From NCBI GenBank assembly GCA_035967975.1, contig JAWQFQ010000006.1:1-64000 (forward strand): DNA of 64,000 nucleotides, read 5' to 3'. Source of the DNA: Scytonema sp035967975 (lineage in GTDB: Bacteria > Cyanobacteriota > Cyanobacteriia > Cyanobacteriales > Nostocaceae). Positions 36,046 through 45,559 of this stretch are shown piece after piece. The notes under the pieces are model-generated. The model ran no database searches and was not told the DNA's origin. It saw nothing but the letters and a program-made list of their open reading frames with translations. A program made the translations under genes and the position numbers. Every line of letters begins with the position of its first letter. The stretch's first letter is position 1.

Positions 36046-37386
36046 TTATATTTGACGCCAAGTTTTCAGGACTCGTCCCTGAAGTTGTTGACCAAGCCAA
36101 GGTGTATTTGTTGAAAGCGTGTATAAGTTTTGCTTTTCCACTTTCCAACTTTGTTGAGGGTCAAACAAAGTCATTTCTGCTGGTTGACCTTGTGCGATCG
36201 CACTGGGTTTTTGTTGCAAGCACTCTGCTGGACGAGTACTAAGAGTCTTCCATAATTCTATAGCAGTGAACTCCCCTGTTTCTACTAAATAATGCCATAG
36301 AAGGGGTAGAGCTAACTCAAAACCAATCGCCCCTGGTGGTGCTTCAGCAAAGGCGACTGTTTTCTCTTCATAAGTGTAAGGTGAATGATCTATGGCTATG
36401 GCATCTATAATACCAGTCTTGACTGCCTGTCTGAGTGCTACTAAATCTTTAGGATTTCCTAAAGGGGCTTTTAATTTTAGGCTCGCATTGTAACTCTTAA
36501 TTGTTTTTGTGTCAAGTAAAAGGTGCATCCAAGTCGTACTAGCTGTGATAGGCAGACCATTTGCTTTTGCTGTAGCAATAAGTTCAACACTGCGAGCCGT
36601 GGAAACACGCATAATATGTACGGGTACATTTGTAGTAGCTACGACTTCTAATACAGATGCGATCGCCGCTGTTTCCGCTATATAAGGTATAAAAGGTAAT
36701 CCAAGATGAACCGCATCTAGACCTTCCCGCATCACGCCGTTTCCCTGCAACTCGCGATCGCAACACCAAATGCCAATGGGTTTCCTCAAAGGTTGGAGAT
36801 ATTCCAAAACTCGCCGTACCAGACCAATATTGTCCCAAGGTTGACCATCACTAAAACCAACTACCCCAGATGCAGCCAAATCTGCCAATTCTGTCATTTG
36901 CTTACCAGCGACATTCTGAGTGATTGCACCCCAGACATTGAGGATAGGAGCAGCAATGGATGGGGTCACAGATGTAGTTGATAGGTTACTTCCCACAGAT
37001 AACTTATCCTTTAAATCCGTCCTATCGTCTATTCCCACACAGCTTTTGTGTAACAGTTGTGCTACAATAGCGGGAGAGTCAATTGCTGGAGATGTATCTG
37101 GTAAAATATTGATACGTGTAAAACCACCAGCTGCTGCTGCTTTCATAAGGGATAACAAAGTTTCCCGTTCTTCATGACCCGGTTCTCCGGAGTAGCTGTA
37201 TAAATCTATCAATCCTGGTCCCAGAACCAATCCATGACAATCTTGAACAAGAGTGTCATTTGGTATATCAGAAATTGTTGTGGAAACAGACATGATGTAG
37301 CCATTATCAATTAGCACATCAGCAATTTGGTCAATTCCAGAAACAGGGTCGATAACCCTTACTTGTTGTAGCAGTGTACTTGTCAT
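36046..37386 (-). CDS. Dihydroorotase-like amidohydrolase lacking the HxH metal motif
   Basis: A 446-residue amidohydrolase-superfamily protein with overall class I dihydroorotase layout. The strand-1 motif reads GLIDLYSYSGEPGHEERE (Y63-S64-Y65), where active enzymes have DLHVHLREPG with the metal ligands H-x-H. The later metal-binding His in the H-x-E region is also altered (IWCCDRE). The C-terminal Asp in AIAIDHSPYTYEEK is kept, as is the GAIGFELALPLL end. Such degenerate PyrC homologues (sometimes PyrC-prime or PyrX) can be structural partners of aspartate carbamoyltransferase. That role is inferred here, since no pyrB is in the window. It should not be taken as an active dihydroorotase. 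Confidence 0.88.
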   Translation of the reverse strand: MTSTLLQQVRVIDPVSGIDQIADVLIDNGYIMSVSTTISDIPNDTLVQDCHGLVLGPGLIDLYSYSGEPGHEERETLLSLMKAAAAGGFTRINILPDTSPAIDSPAIVAQLLHKSCVGIDDRTDLKDKLSVGSNLSTTSVTPSIAAPILNVWGAITQNVAGKQMTELADLAASGVVGFSDGQPWDNIGLVRRVLEYLQPLRKPIGIWCCDRELQGNGVMREGLDAVHLGLPFIPYIAETAAIASVLEVVATTNVPVHIMRVSTARSVELIATAKANGLPITASTTWMHLLLDTKTIKSYNASLKLKAPLGNPKDLVALRQAVKTGIIDAIAIDHSPYTYEEKTVAFAEAPPGAIGFELALPLLWHYLVETGEFTAIELWKTLSTRPAECLQQKPSAIAQGQPAEMTLFDPQQSWKVEKQNLYTLSTNTPWLGQQLQGRVLKTWRQI

Positions 37387-37718
37387 TTTTTGTATCAGCT
37401 ATCAGCTAGCAGGTATCAGCTATTAGCTATTAGTTTTATAAGTCTACAGTTTTTTGACCACATACTAGCCAGTAGTTATTGAGAAACCCAGTTTCTTGGA
37501 GAAACCTCTTGTGTAACGGGCGTCTCGCCCGTGTTGTAAGTAGTTGTGCAAAATAAATTATCTAGTTAGGAGAGGGAATAGGCAATAGGCAATAGGGAAT
37601 AGGCAATAGTACTCTCCTACAGCGGTTTTAGTCATCAGGAAAAATAGATAAATGTTGTTGGGTCTTTTACAAGTGGCGGGCTAGAAGCCCGCACCACAAG
37701 ACATTATTTGAAAATTCC
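37387..37718. other. Repeat-filled spacer without a gene
   Basis: It holds TATCAGCTATTAGC-type short repeats (37395-37430), a decayed GAAACCCAG palindrome half (about 37480-37505) and GGCAATAGGGAATA repeats (37570-37605). No coding potential is seen. Confidence 0.5.
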
Positions 37719-39071
37719 TCACAAAGCTCCGGCTGCTGTTTTATCCAGTACACCTGCACCTAGGTGAGTGGTGATATTCATGGCTTGCAGGACTGGAGGA
37801 CTATTTGCATCTTGAGTGTAATCTATCACACTAACTGCACCATTTCCCTGACGGAAATCCCAGAAGTGTTCGGGTGATAAGCCGAGGACGTGACAAAGCA
37901 AGGTTTTATTTGTAGCATCGTGAGCAACCACTAAACCTGTTTTGAGTCCTTTTGCTAAGGCTGTTTCAACAATAGTCTGCCATGCTGCAACACTACGTTC
38001 CCAAACTTGCCGCAAATTTTCCCCTTCTGGCATTTGTACCTCTGCTGGTATTGTACGCCAGCGATGTAACTCTCCTGGAAATTCTTGCTCTATTTCTTTT
38101 TCTAATTTTCCTTCCCAAAGTCCGTGGCTAATTTCCTTTAAACCATCTTGCAATTCCAAATTTATACTTTCGTGGTATTGCAAGATAATTTCTGCTGTTT
38201 CTTTTGGACGCGACATTGGGCTACTGACAGCAAAATCAATTTCCACATCTTTTAAAAATTGGGCAGCTTTTTGCGCTTGCTGTCTACCATTGTCGTTGAG
38301 GGGAACGTCAATTCCTCCTTGGAATCTTGTTTCTCGATTCCACTGAGTTTCCCCGTGACGCACCAGTAGTAATCTTACTCCTTTATGATTGGGTCGTAAA
38401 GAGGGCAGAATCTCTCCGAGGTGTTGGGTCTGATTGAGGGATTCAAGTTGGACAGGGTCTTCTAATCCTCCTGAGAAATTGAGTACACTGACGTTACAAT
38501 TAGATTGTTGGATAGAATGGTAACGTGATGGAGGAATGCCGAGTGCTGTGCTCAGGAGAGCGCGATTGATGCCATTATGTCCGACTATAAGTATTGTTTC
38601 ACCTTGGTGACGAGGCAAAACTTCTCGCCAAAATTCCCGTGCTTGGTCGTATAGAGACATGACAGGAAAAAGTGTCTTTGTTTCCCCGTCTTCCTGTATT
38701 GACATTTGTAGTTGTTCGGGGGTTTCCTGCCAAATAAGATAATCTTCAGAAAACTTCTCTTTGACCTCAGCACTGAGCATTTGTTCCCACAAGCGCAGGT
38801 CGATTTCTAATAGCTTCTCAGCGGTTTGGGGAACAGGAATTTGCTCGGAATGAGTTGCTAGTTCGCGGTAGATGGTATCCGCAGTGTCTTTCGCTCGTTG
38901 TAAAGGACTGGTGTATATTGCGTTAAAGGCAATATTACTGAGGGCTTTTCCAACTTGAGTCGAATCGAAACGACCTTTTTCCGTTAACCGGGATGCGTCA
39001 GTGCGTCCTTGTATGCGTTTTTCAGTGTTGTAGGTACTTTGACCGTGGCGAACAATTATTACACGAGTCAC
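37719..39071 (-). CDS. Tandem histidine phosphatase (two phosphoglycerate-mutase-like domains)
   Basis: About 450 residues containing two complete histidine-phosphatase domains. Domain 1 has the RHG motif VIIVRHGQSTYN at the very start and the second His in LIVGHNGINRALL. Domain 2 has LLLVRHGETQWN and LVVAHDATNKTLL. Each keeps the two catalytic histidines and the conserved arginines (TSPLQRA, SSPMSRP). I chose GTG at 39071, preceded by GAGGAGG at an ideal distance and directly followed by TRVIIVRHG. The longer frame from 39218 would add 49 unrelated residues. Such double proteins are common in cyanobacteria. The substrate is unknown; phosphoserine or sugar phosphate are the usual candidates. 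Confidence 0.92.
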   Translation of the reverse strand: MTRVIIVRHGQSTYNTEKRIQGRTDASRLTEKGRFDSTQVGKALSNIAFNAIYTSPLQRAKDTADTIYRELATHSEQIPVPQTAEKLLEIDLRLWEQMLSAEVKEKFSEDYLIWQETPEQLQMSIQEDGETKTLFPVMSLYDQAREFWREVLPRHQGETILIVGHNGINRALLSTALGIPPSRYHSIQQSNCNVSVLNFSGGLEDPVQLESLNQTQHLGEILPSLRPNHKGVRLLLVRHGETQWNRETRFQGGIDVPLNDNGRQQAQKAAQFLKDVEIDFAVSSPMSRPKETAEIILQYHESINLELQDGLKEISHGLWEGKLEKEIEQEFPGELHRWRTIPAEVQMPEGENLRQVWERSVAAWQTIVETALAKGLKTGLVVAHDATNKTLLCHVLGLSPEHFWDFRQGNGAVSVIDYTQDANSPPVLQAMNITTHLGAGVLDKTAAGAL

Positions 39072-39227
39072 GTTCTGCCCTCCTCTATCTAAAGGAATCA
39101 TTTTACTGCAAAGCGATCGCACATTAACCCATGTAATAGTTTTAACGTAACCAATAAAAAAGCGAGGCAAATCATGGTCGTTGATGATTACATTGTCTCT
39201 ACAATGACTCAAAACCATATTACGTTG

Positions 39228-39282
39228 AGCCCTAAATTAAAATTTGGGCGCTCAAGCTCAAACCCGTTGAAACGGGTTAAAA
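39228..39282 (+). repeat. 55-base dispersed repeat, inverted copy at 42562
   Basis: The segment from CCCTAAATTAAAATTTGGGC to ACGGGTTAAAA is nearly the exact complement of 42562-42617. It includes the AACCCGTTGAAACGGGTT inner palindrome. The two copies bracket the second FAD oxidoreductase, an unknown gene and the tautomerase gene. Confidence 0.85.
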
Positions 39283-39489
39283 GCCATATTCAGTTGGATT
39301 TATTGATGATAAAATTACTGTAATATTGCTTTGCAATTTAGACAAAATTGCTCGCCCAGATGCGATCGCGAAAGAAATTGCCAGCTATTACTGCCCAGCT
39401 ATCAGAAAATTACTACTTCAACCACCCTTAAAGACATAATGTCGTGAAATATAAATTTCCCTACACCCCACACCCCACACCCTCTTGTT

Positions 39490-41037
39490 ATGACAGACAT
39501 TGTAGTTATTGGTAGCGGTATTGGCGGTTTGAGCTGTGCGGCGCTGCTAGCACGTTATGGTGTTGATGTCATTGTCTGTGAAAGTCACTCTATTCCTGGT
39601 GGTGCAGCACACGCTTTTGAACGCAATGGTTTTAAATTTGACTCTGGACCTTCACTTTTCTCCGGGCTTTCCTACCAGTCTTCTCCTAATCCCTTACGCC
39701 ACGTACTTGATGCTATTGGTGAGGAACTAGAATATGTCAATTATAATACTTGGGGTTGTTGTCTACCGGAAGGTGATTTTGATACAATGGTTGGGAGTGA
39801 CCAATTTTGTGATATCCTTTCCCGGTTTCGCGGTCAGGATGCTGTCAACCAATGGCGCGAACTCCAAAGGGTTATGGCACCATTGGCAAATGCAGCAACT
39901 GCAATACCACCAGCAGCACTGCGTTTCGACCTGGGTGCTGTTGTGACAGTCAGTCGTTTTATCCCATCCATGCTACCCCATATTTCTCATGTTCCTAAGT
40001 TGACAGGAAATTTCAGCAAAATTATGGATGGGGTAATTAAAGACCCTTTTATTACCAATTGGCTGAATATGCTGTGTTTTCTCCTCTCTGGACTTCCTGC
40101 AGATGGTACCAGTGCTGCAGAAATGGCATTTATGTTTGCAGATTGGTATCGACCGGGTGTAGTTCTTGACTATCCGGTGGGTGGTAGTGGTGCGTTGGTG
40201 AATGCACTAGTACGGGGATTGGAACGGTATAGCGGTCAACTGATGCTGAACGCCCATGTCGAAGAAGTTTTAGTAGAAAGCGATCGCGCTGTCGGTGTGC
40301 GTCTACGTAATGGTAAAGAAATACGGGCGCGTCGAGCGATCGTTTCTGCTGCTTCGGTATGGGACACTCTCAAGCTACTTCCAGATGGGGCTTTACCAAG
40401 ACAATTTCGGGAAGAACGCGCCAGTACACCAGAATGCGATAGCTTTATGCATCTCCATTTGGGAATTAATGCACAAGGATTGAGGTCAGACCTGGCTTGT
40501 CACTACATTTTTGTGAAGAACTGGGAAATGGGTGTGACTGCTCCTCAAAACATGGTTCTGGTGTCAATTCCGTCAGTCCTTGACCCATCACTAGCACCTG
40601 CAGGAAAGCATACCATTCATGCTTACACTCCCGGTAACGAACCCTATAATATTTGGCAGGGGATGGACAGAAAGAGTGAAGAGTATGCACAACAAAAGCA
40701 AGAACGAGCGGAAGTCATGTGGAAAGCTGTAGAGAGAATTATTCCTGATATTCGCTCCCGTTGCGACTTGGTACAAGTTGGTACACCTCTGACCCACGAA
40801 CGCTTCCTGCGCCGCCATCGTGGTTCTTACGGTCCCGCTATTCAAGCAGGAAAAGGTCTATTTCCCGGTCCCGTTACACCTCTAACCGGGCTTCTCTGCT
40901 GTGGGGATTCCACATTCCCCGGTATCGGTTTACCAGCCGTCGCTGCTAGTGGAATGATAGCTGCAAATACACTCGCACCTGTACAAAAGCATTTAGAAAT
41001 GTTAAATGACATCTTTAATTATGGTTATGGTTCGTAG
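39490..41037 (+). CDS. FAD-dependent oxidoreductase of the phytoene desaturase / CrtISO type
   Basis: A 515-residue paralogue of the protein at 33351, sharing the IGSGIGGLSCAALLARYG nucleotide-binding motif, CESHSIPGGAAHAFERNG, DSFMHLHLGINAQGL and the end GLPAVAASGMIAANTL. It lacks the palindrome-derived insertion of the other copy and so shows the ancestral state of that region. The predicted role is oxidation, reduction or isomerisation of a polyene with bound FAD. The family is certain; the substrate is not. The start ATG follows a CACACCCCACACCC tract. The two paralogues are about 4.5 kb apart, in the same orientation. Confidence 0.9.
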   Translation: MTDIVVIGSGIGGLSCAALLARYGVDVIVCESHSIPGGAAHAFERNGFKFDSGPSLFSGLSYQSSPNPLRHVLDAIGEELEYVNYNTWGCCLPEGDFDTMVGSDQFCDILSRFRGQDAVNQWRELQRVMAPLANAATAIPPAALRFDLGAVVTVSRFIPSMLPHISHVPKLTGNFSKIMDGVIKDPFITNWLNMLCFLLSGLPADGTSAAEMAFMFADWYRPGVVLDYPVGGSGALVNALVRGLERYSGQLMLNAHVEEVLVESDRAVGVRLRNGKEIRARRAIVSAASVWDTLKLLPDGALPRQFREERASTPECDSFMHLHLGINAQGLRSDLACHYIFVKNWEMGVTAPQNMVLVSIPSVLDPSLAPAGKHTIHAYTPGNEPYNIWQGMDRKSEEYAQQKQERAEVMWKAVERIIPDIRSRCDLVQVGTPLTHERFLRRHRGSYGPAIQAGKGLFPGPVTPLTGLLCCGDSTFPGIGLPAVAASGMIAANTLAPVQKHLEMLNDIFNYGYGS

Positions 41038-41345
41038 TAGCGCTGTCTTCCCTCCGGGACGCTCCGCGAACGCATGCACCGCAATTACAAACCTTTATCG
41101 CGGTACAAATTTATCAAAAGTAGTACTAAGTTCAATATAAGATAATTCCGGAAAATACAGTGTAGAGTTTGTATTTAAGTACAATACCATACGTAAACTT
41201 TTTCTTTAATTAAAAACCGCAGATGCACGCAGATAAACGCTGATAAAATATACTTCATTCAAATGAAAACTGCTATAAATTGAGCTTTCGATATAGCCGC
41301 ATAATTAAAGTATAACTTCTGCTTTAAATGTTAGAGAGGTAAAAG
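41038..41345. other. Intergenic region, no gene seen
   Basis: It contains a CCTCCGGGACGCTCCGCGAACGC dispersed fragment near 41051 and an AGATGCACGCAGATAAACGCTGATAA motif near 41222, both familiar cyanobacterial spacer sequence. The promoter of the next gene should lie near its right end. Confidence 0.4.
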
Positions 41346-42032
41346 ATGACATTTTTAAAAAAAGTATTAGCTTTTGGTGGTGCTGTATTGGGTATCACAA
41401 GTATCAGTTATTTATTCTTTTATCATCATGAATCGTCAAAACTGTCATCCCTAGATTCTCAAACGGAGTTAGCTTATGTTTCTTCTGCTCCTTCTTCTGC
41501 TCCTGTAGTTCGTCAGTGTACTCTAAAAGAGCCTCCGACTTTATCATCTAATAGAATCATTGCCGAACATGATACAGTATCTCTAAAATTAGTGCTTAGT
41601 GCGTATAAGTCTGGAGATGTCTATTATCCTTGTCAGGATTTTGTATCTATCAGTGCTCTAGATATGGAAATTAGCCCAGACTTAAACCAGAAAGTTGTGA
41701 TTCCCCAAACATTAAGTCCTCAAAACTTGACAACTCCTTTAAAGGACACTTCTCCTGATGAATTGTATAGAGAAATTATCTGGAATTTAAAAGCCGTAAC
41801 TCCAGGAAGAAAGGCTATCACAGTGAGTGCAGGGAATAAAGTAGATACTATTTACTTAAAAGCAACTAATGTTTTTGGGCTGAGTCCAACTCAAGCAAAA
41901 TTACTGAGTTCTTTAGGTAGCTTTTTGGGAACAGCTGCAACATTTCCTTGGTGGTTTGAACTTTGGGAAAGACGGAGAAAAGAAGCGAAAACAAAGAAAA
42001 ATTTATCCAAAGAATCTGCTCTGAGTAACTAG
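41346..42032 (+). CDS. Hypothetical membrane-anchored protein, 228 residues
   Basis: I do not recognise the family. There is an N-terminal membrane anchor or signal (VLAFGGAVLGITSISYLFFY). The central part is predicted extracytoplasmic with a beta-rich pattern (TVSLKLVLSAYKSGDVYYPC). A second hydrophobic segment near the C-terminus (LLSSLGSFLGTAATFPWWFE) is followed by a strongly basic tail (RRRKEAKTKK). The topology suggests a periplasmic domain held by two membrane segments. The start has GAGAGG upstream. The next gene begins 49 bases downstream on the same strand. Confidence 0.75.
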   Translation: MTFLKKVLAFGGAVLGITSISYLFFYHHESSKLSSLDSQTELAYVSSAPSSAPVVRQCTLKEPPTLSSNRIIAEHDTVSLKLVLSAYKSGDVYYPCQDFVSISALDMEISPDLNQKVVIPQTLSPQNLTTPLKDTSPDELYREIIWNLKAVTPGRKAITVSAGNKVDTIYLKATNVFGLSPTQAKLLSSLGSFLGTAATFPWWFELWERRRKEAKTKKNLSKESALSN

Positions 42033-42081
42033 AGCAGGGGTATGGAAATCTTAAAAACCCGGTTTCTTCGGTGATGGTAAA

Positions 42082-42438
42082 ATGCCACACTTGACTTTTC
42101 AGTACAGTGCAAATGTGACAAATCATCTTGATACATCAGCCGTTCTTGAGAGTTTACACTATTGCTTGGGGGCTTGCCCTTTTATAAATGTGCAACATAT
42201 CAAGAGTAAAAAGCAAGATTTTGATGTAGTGTTTATTGCTAATCATATTGAAAAAGCTTCTTTTTTACATTGTGAAGTAGCATTATTTGTTGGTAGACCA
42301 GCAACAATACTTAACAGTCTGCGACAAGATTTATTGCAAGTTTTACAAGAATCAGCTTCTAGTTGCCCATCTCCTTGCTGGATTTCTGTAGAGTTAAGAG
42401 AGATACCAGCTGGTAGCTTGGTGGCAGAAATTGTCTGA
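42082..42438 (+). CDS. 5-carboxymethyl-2-hydroxymuconate isomerase-like tautomerase
   Basis: A 118-residue protein beginning MPHLTFQYSANV. The tautomerase superfamily uses an N-terminal proline exposed after Met removal, and MPH followed by a short beta strand is the start of the CHMI family (PF02962). The second half (CEVALFVGRPATILNSLRQD, then SVELREI) aligns in pattern with the second beta-alpha unit of CHMI. The homoprotocatechuate pathway that CHMI normally serves is not present nearby, so the natural substrate here is unknown. The family call is from motif and length. Confidence 0.75.
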   Translation: MPHLTFQYSANVTNHLDTSAVLESLHYCLGACPFINVQHIKSKKQDFDVVFIANHIEKASFLHCEVALFVGRPATILNSLRQDLLQVLQESASSCPSPCWISVELREIPAGSLVAEIV

Positions 42439-42499
42439 GGAGGAAAAAGACCTTTGAACTTTAGCTAATACAGTTTACTTAAGTATTGGCGTGGGGCTC

Positions 42500-42531
42500 A
42501 GAAACCCGGTATCTCCAAGATACCAGGTCTC
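42500..42531. repeat. Dispersed GAAACCCGG palindrome, partly decayed
   Basis: AGAAACCCGGTATCT followed by AGATACCAGGTCTCT, with mismatches in the right arm. Confidence 0.8.
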
Positions 42532-42561
42532 TAAATAATTGCTTATTTCAACTGTATTGAG

Positions 42562-42617
42562 TTTCAACCCGTTTTAACGGGTTTTAGCTTGAGCGCCCAA
42601 ATTTTAATTTAGGGCTT
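42562..42617 (-). repeat. Inverted copy of the 55-base dispersed repeat at 39228
   Basis: TTTCAACCCGTTTTAACGGG through to TTTAATTTAGGGC is complementary to the left copy with only a few mismatches. Confidence 0.85.
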
Positions 42618-42684
42618 AACCGACCCGTACCACAAGAGATTTCTGGATACATTTTTATTTGGAAGTTTCTTATCCTACGTAATA

Positions 42685-45000
42685 TTAACTACGTTCGCGA
42701 AAACCTTGTCGTCCATTCACTGGGTCAAAAAGGACATCATACTTGTCGAAAAATGCGATCCCACTATTGACAACTGCAGGTTGCTCTGCTTGGGGTGAGG
42801 TATGAATGCTCCACAAATCGAATCCGTTGCGGTTTCCTGGGACAAGATTGTAGCTAAAAATATCAGGAATTTCTACTTTGAGAATATTTTCTGGGCGCAA
42901 CTTTCCTGGTTTGAGTTTACCCATAAGGGAGGCTGACTTAAATTCAGTATAACCACTGCTTGCTCCAGTGTCTATAACCATTTTGAAGTTACAGTTATTT
43001 TTCATTGCACTCCCAACTATAGTTAGACAAACTTTGTTGAGTTGGGAATCCCATATGTTACCAGGTATACCGTTAATCGCCGATTGTTGACTTAAGGAAG
43101 TCAGTTTGAAACCTTCTTGATTCTTTGCTGTCAAACCAAGAATGAGGTTACCGTTGTTGCTACTACCGCCATTACCAGTCACGATAAATCCATTACTTAG
43201 ATTTCCTGGTAATTTCCTCAGTGGATTATAGAGAAGCGTCCGTTCGGAATAGTTGACACCGATAATACCGGAGAATGGTGTACTACGTTTTGCAGAGCAA
43301 TTAGGTTTTTGCGGGATACATTGGCGATTGGTAACAACCTGTACGGGAACGGTTTCCTCTGATGAAATCAAACCAATGCGTACGTTGGTATACACGAGTT
43401 CTCCCTCCAGAAGAGTCCCATCACTTAAGACTTCTTTAACAATTTGACCCGTTCTTTGTACGGGAGCATTACCTAAAAACTCTCTAGGAACTCTCAGCCC
43501 AGCAGAGCCTGTGTCCATCATAATCCGTCTTGACGGACCACCTGCGACTGCTACCTCCAGAAAATAACTGCGATCGCTTTGTCCGACAGAACCCTTTGTA
43601 TATAGAGGTATCGATAGGGAGTCAAAACTTGGCTTTCGAGGTTTGATTTGGTTCTTATCACGTAAAGCCAGGTTGGGGAAAAGCTCCAGAAATTGAGATT
43701 GTCTCTGTGCTACAGGTTCTGGAGCATAGTCCCAAAGGCTTTCGTAGTAGAAAAATGCGACTCCTAGACCGCGTTCTTGAGTGGTGCGTACTTGAGACTG
43801 AATTTGTTGTATGGAAACTGGTCGATTTCTCAGCCCTGTCATAATACCTATACCAGTAGGTATTAATTGTTGTGTTTCTATAATTTCTGGGCGAGTAATC
43901 ATACTATTAAAACTTTGTAAATCATTACGGTAAACTTGCATCACAAGCTCGTCTACAATACCCAACCTCACCCAGTTGAGCCAGTCTTGTAGGTGAAATT
44001 TGTAAGCAAAGTCGTAGTAGTTCGGAGAAATAGAAAAAATTGCATTAGGTTTTCTGGCTTTTACAGCTTGATGTAGCTGTACCATAAATGCTGTAATTTT
44101 ATTTGCTCGCCATTGCATCCATTCTTGAGCTTGAGGATTGGACGGAGGAGGGTTCTGAGTTTCCTGAGTATACAGGTTAATTGTGTACTTGTCGTATCCA
44201 AAATCCACAGGTAAACTCATGTGGTCGTCAAATTGAATACCATCGGCGTCATACTGTGTGATAATTTCTAACACTAAGTCGGTAATGAACTTTTGCACTT
44301 CTGGATGAAAGGGATTCAGCCATGCTACCTCACCCGCAGCACTGATGGAAGTTTGGGTTCCATCCCGCTTTTGCGTCAGCCAATCTGGATGCTGTGATGA
44401 CAGTTCTGAAGTCAGGGGAGTCATAAAACCAAACTCAAACCAAGGAATCGTGAGTACTCCTTGACGACGGGCTTGAGTGATGATATCTGCAACGACATCT
44501 TGTCCCTCTGCACCTTTGAAGAAGAAAGGAATACCCCTTTGTCGCGCTACCGCACTGGGATATTTTGTATAACCATCATTCCACACCACTGGATAAACCG
44601 TGTTAAAGTTCAACCGGCGCAACTGAGCAATTGCGTCCTGCAATTTAGCGCGGTGTCTAAGGACATCAAAGTCATTATTAGTCAACCAAACTCCCCGAAT
44701 TAAGTGAGGAGACGACTGGGGAAGTTGAGCAGTTGTAGGGCTGAGATTTCCTAATAAGAAAGTTGTCACAAAGGTGACTATAAACAGAACTAAAAAAAGA
44801 CGCTTAATACCACATTTCATCAATTCGTTAAAGGGCTTGTAGTTGCGCTTCAGCGCCAAAGCATAACTACAAACTTCTATCATTCGGTACTTAGTCAATC
44901 GCCAACCTCGCTCCAAAAACGGAAAATGCATAGATATAGCTTGTCTTTTACTTAACCAATTTGGTAATCGTATACTTTTGTGATGGAACTGAATGGTCAT
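42685..45000 (-). CDS. GHL10 (DUF187) glycoside-hydrolase-like domain fused to an aspartic-protease-like domain
   Basis: A 771-residue open frame. A signal peptide lies at about residues 61-92 (CGIKRLFLVLFIVTFVTTFL, ending near TTAQLP), so translation may really begin at the ATG at 44820. The first domain (about 100-440) is the glycosyl-hydrolase-like 10 family: IRGVWLTNNDFDVL, FNTVYPVVWN, and an acidic DGIQFDDHMSLP site. The second (about 475-771) contains two D-T-G motifs, MMDTGSAGLRVP and MVIDTGASSGYTEF, spaced as in bilobal pepsin-like proteases. It is rich in Gly/Asn. A single secreted protein would therefore join a cell-wall or glycan hydrolase to a protease-like module. Both motif sets are visible. 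Activity of each is inferred. Confidence 0.85.
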   Translation of the reverse strand: MTIQFHHKSIRLPNWLSKRQAISMHFPFLERGWRLTKYRMIEVCSYALALKRNYKPFNELMKCGIKRLFLVLFIVTFVTTFLLGNLSPTTAQLPQSSPHLIRGVWLTNNDFDVLRHRAKLQDAIAQLRRLNFNTVYPVVWNDGYTKYPSAVARQRGIPFFFKGAEGQDVVADIITQARRQGVLTIPWFEFGFMTPLTSELSSQHPDWLTQKRDGTQTSISAAGEVAWLNPFHPEVQKFITDLVLEIITQYDADGIQFDDHMSLPVDFGYDKYTINLYTQETQNPPPSNPQAQEWMQWRANKITAFMVQLHQAVKARKPNAIFSISPNYYDFAYKFHLQDWLNWVRLGIVDELVMQVYRNDLQSFNSMITRPEIIETQQLIPTGIGIMTGLRNRPVSIQQIQSQVRTTQERGLGVAFFYYESLWDYAPEPVAQRQSQFLELFPNLALRDKNQIKPRKPSFDSLSIPLYTKGSVGQSDRSYFLEVAVAGGPSRRIMMDTGSAGLRVPREFLGNAPVQRTGQIVKEVLSDGTLLEGELVYTNVRIGLISSEETVPVQVVTNRQCIPQKPNCSAKRSTPFSGIIGVNYSERTLLYNPLRKLPGNLSNGFIVTGNGGSSNNGNLILGLTAKNQEGFKLTSLSQQSAINGIPGNIWDSQLNKVCLTIVGSAMKNNCNFKMVIDTGASSGYTEFKSASLMGKLKPGKLRPENILKVEIPDIFSYNLVPGNRNGFDLWSIHTSPQAEQPAVVNSGIAFFDKYDVLFDPVNGRQGFRERS

Positions 45001-45030
45001 TATTTTCTAAGTATTTGTGTTGAACAAATG

Positions 45031-45082
45031 GATTGCTGATTGCTGATTGCTAATTGCTGATTGCTAATTGCTAATTGCTAAT
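45031..45082. repeat. Tandem 7-base repeats (ATTGCTG / ATTGCTA)
   Basis: About seven units just upstream of the GHL10 gene. The same unit recurs at 54645. The rest of 45083-45559 shows no gene and presumably holds the rbp promoter and a long leader. Confidence 0.9.
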
Positions 45083-45559
45083 GGGAAAAAAGCTACTAGC
45101 TATTAACAATTAGTCAGATTTCATTCAAGACAAACACTAAATGACTGCACCAAGATAATGATGCAGATTTAGCTAATTGAGATAACTGACGCAGTTAGTG
45201 GGTAAGTGGTGCCGTAAACATCGGGGAATTCAGTGTGAGAAGTAAAAAATACAACCAGAAGATTGAGAATGGAGACTGCGTAAGACCAAATCCTCGTCAG
45301 GTGAATGGGCAGAGGTCTGAAGAAAGCAAAAGTCTACAGTTCTTGGCTGATGGCTCATAGCTGAAGTGCTAACCGCTTAGATTATAGCTGATGAAGCAGC
45401 AGCTTAATTGGAGCAAGTTGAAAATTTTTTCAAAACATTCTCAAATTTTATGTTATCCTCATCTGTAGGATTATATTCGGTTGTGCAATTTGTTTTTATC
45501 TATTTACAAGTGTCTCTCCGAATCTAAATCTCTACGCCATTTGATTCTGGAGATGTTTT

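Noticed and set aside
37942..38346. 134-codon open frame opposite the histidine phosphatase
   Set aside because: It is antisense to two clear catalytic domains and has no ribosome-binding site or family resemblance.
39072..39218. 49-residue N-terminal extension of the double histidine phosphatase
   Set aside because: GTG at 39071 has a strong GAGGAGG site and places the RHG motif at the start as in the family; the extension has no similarity to the domain.
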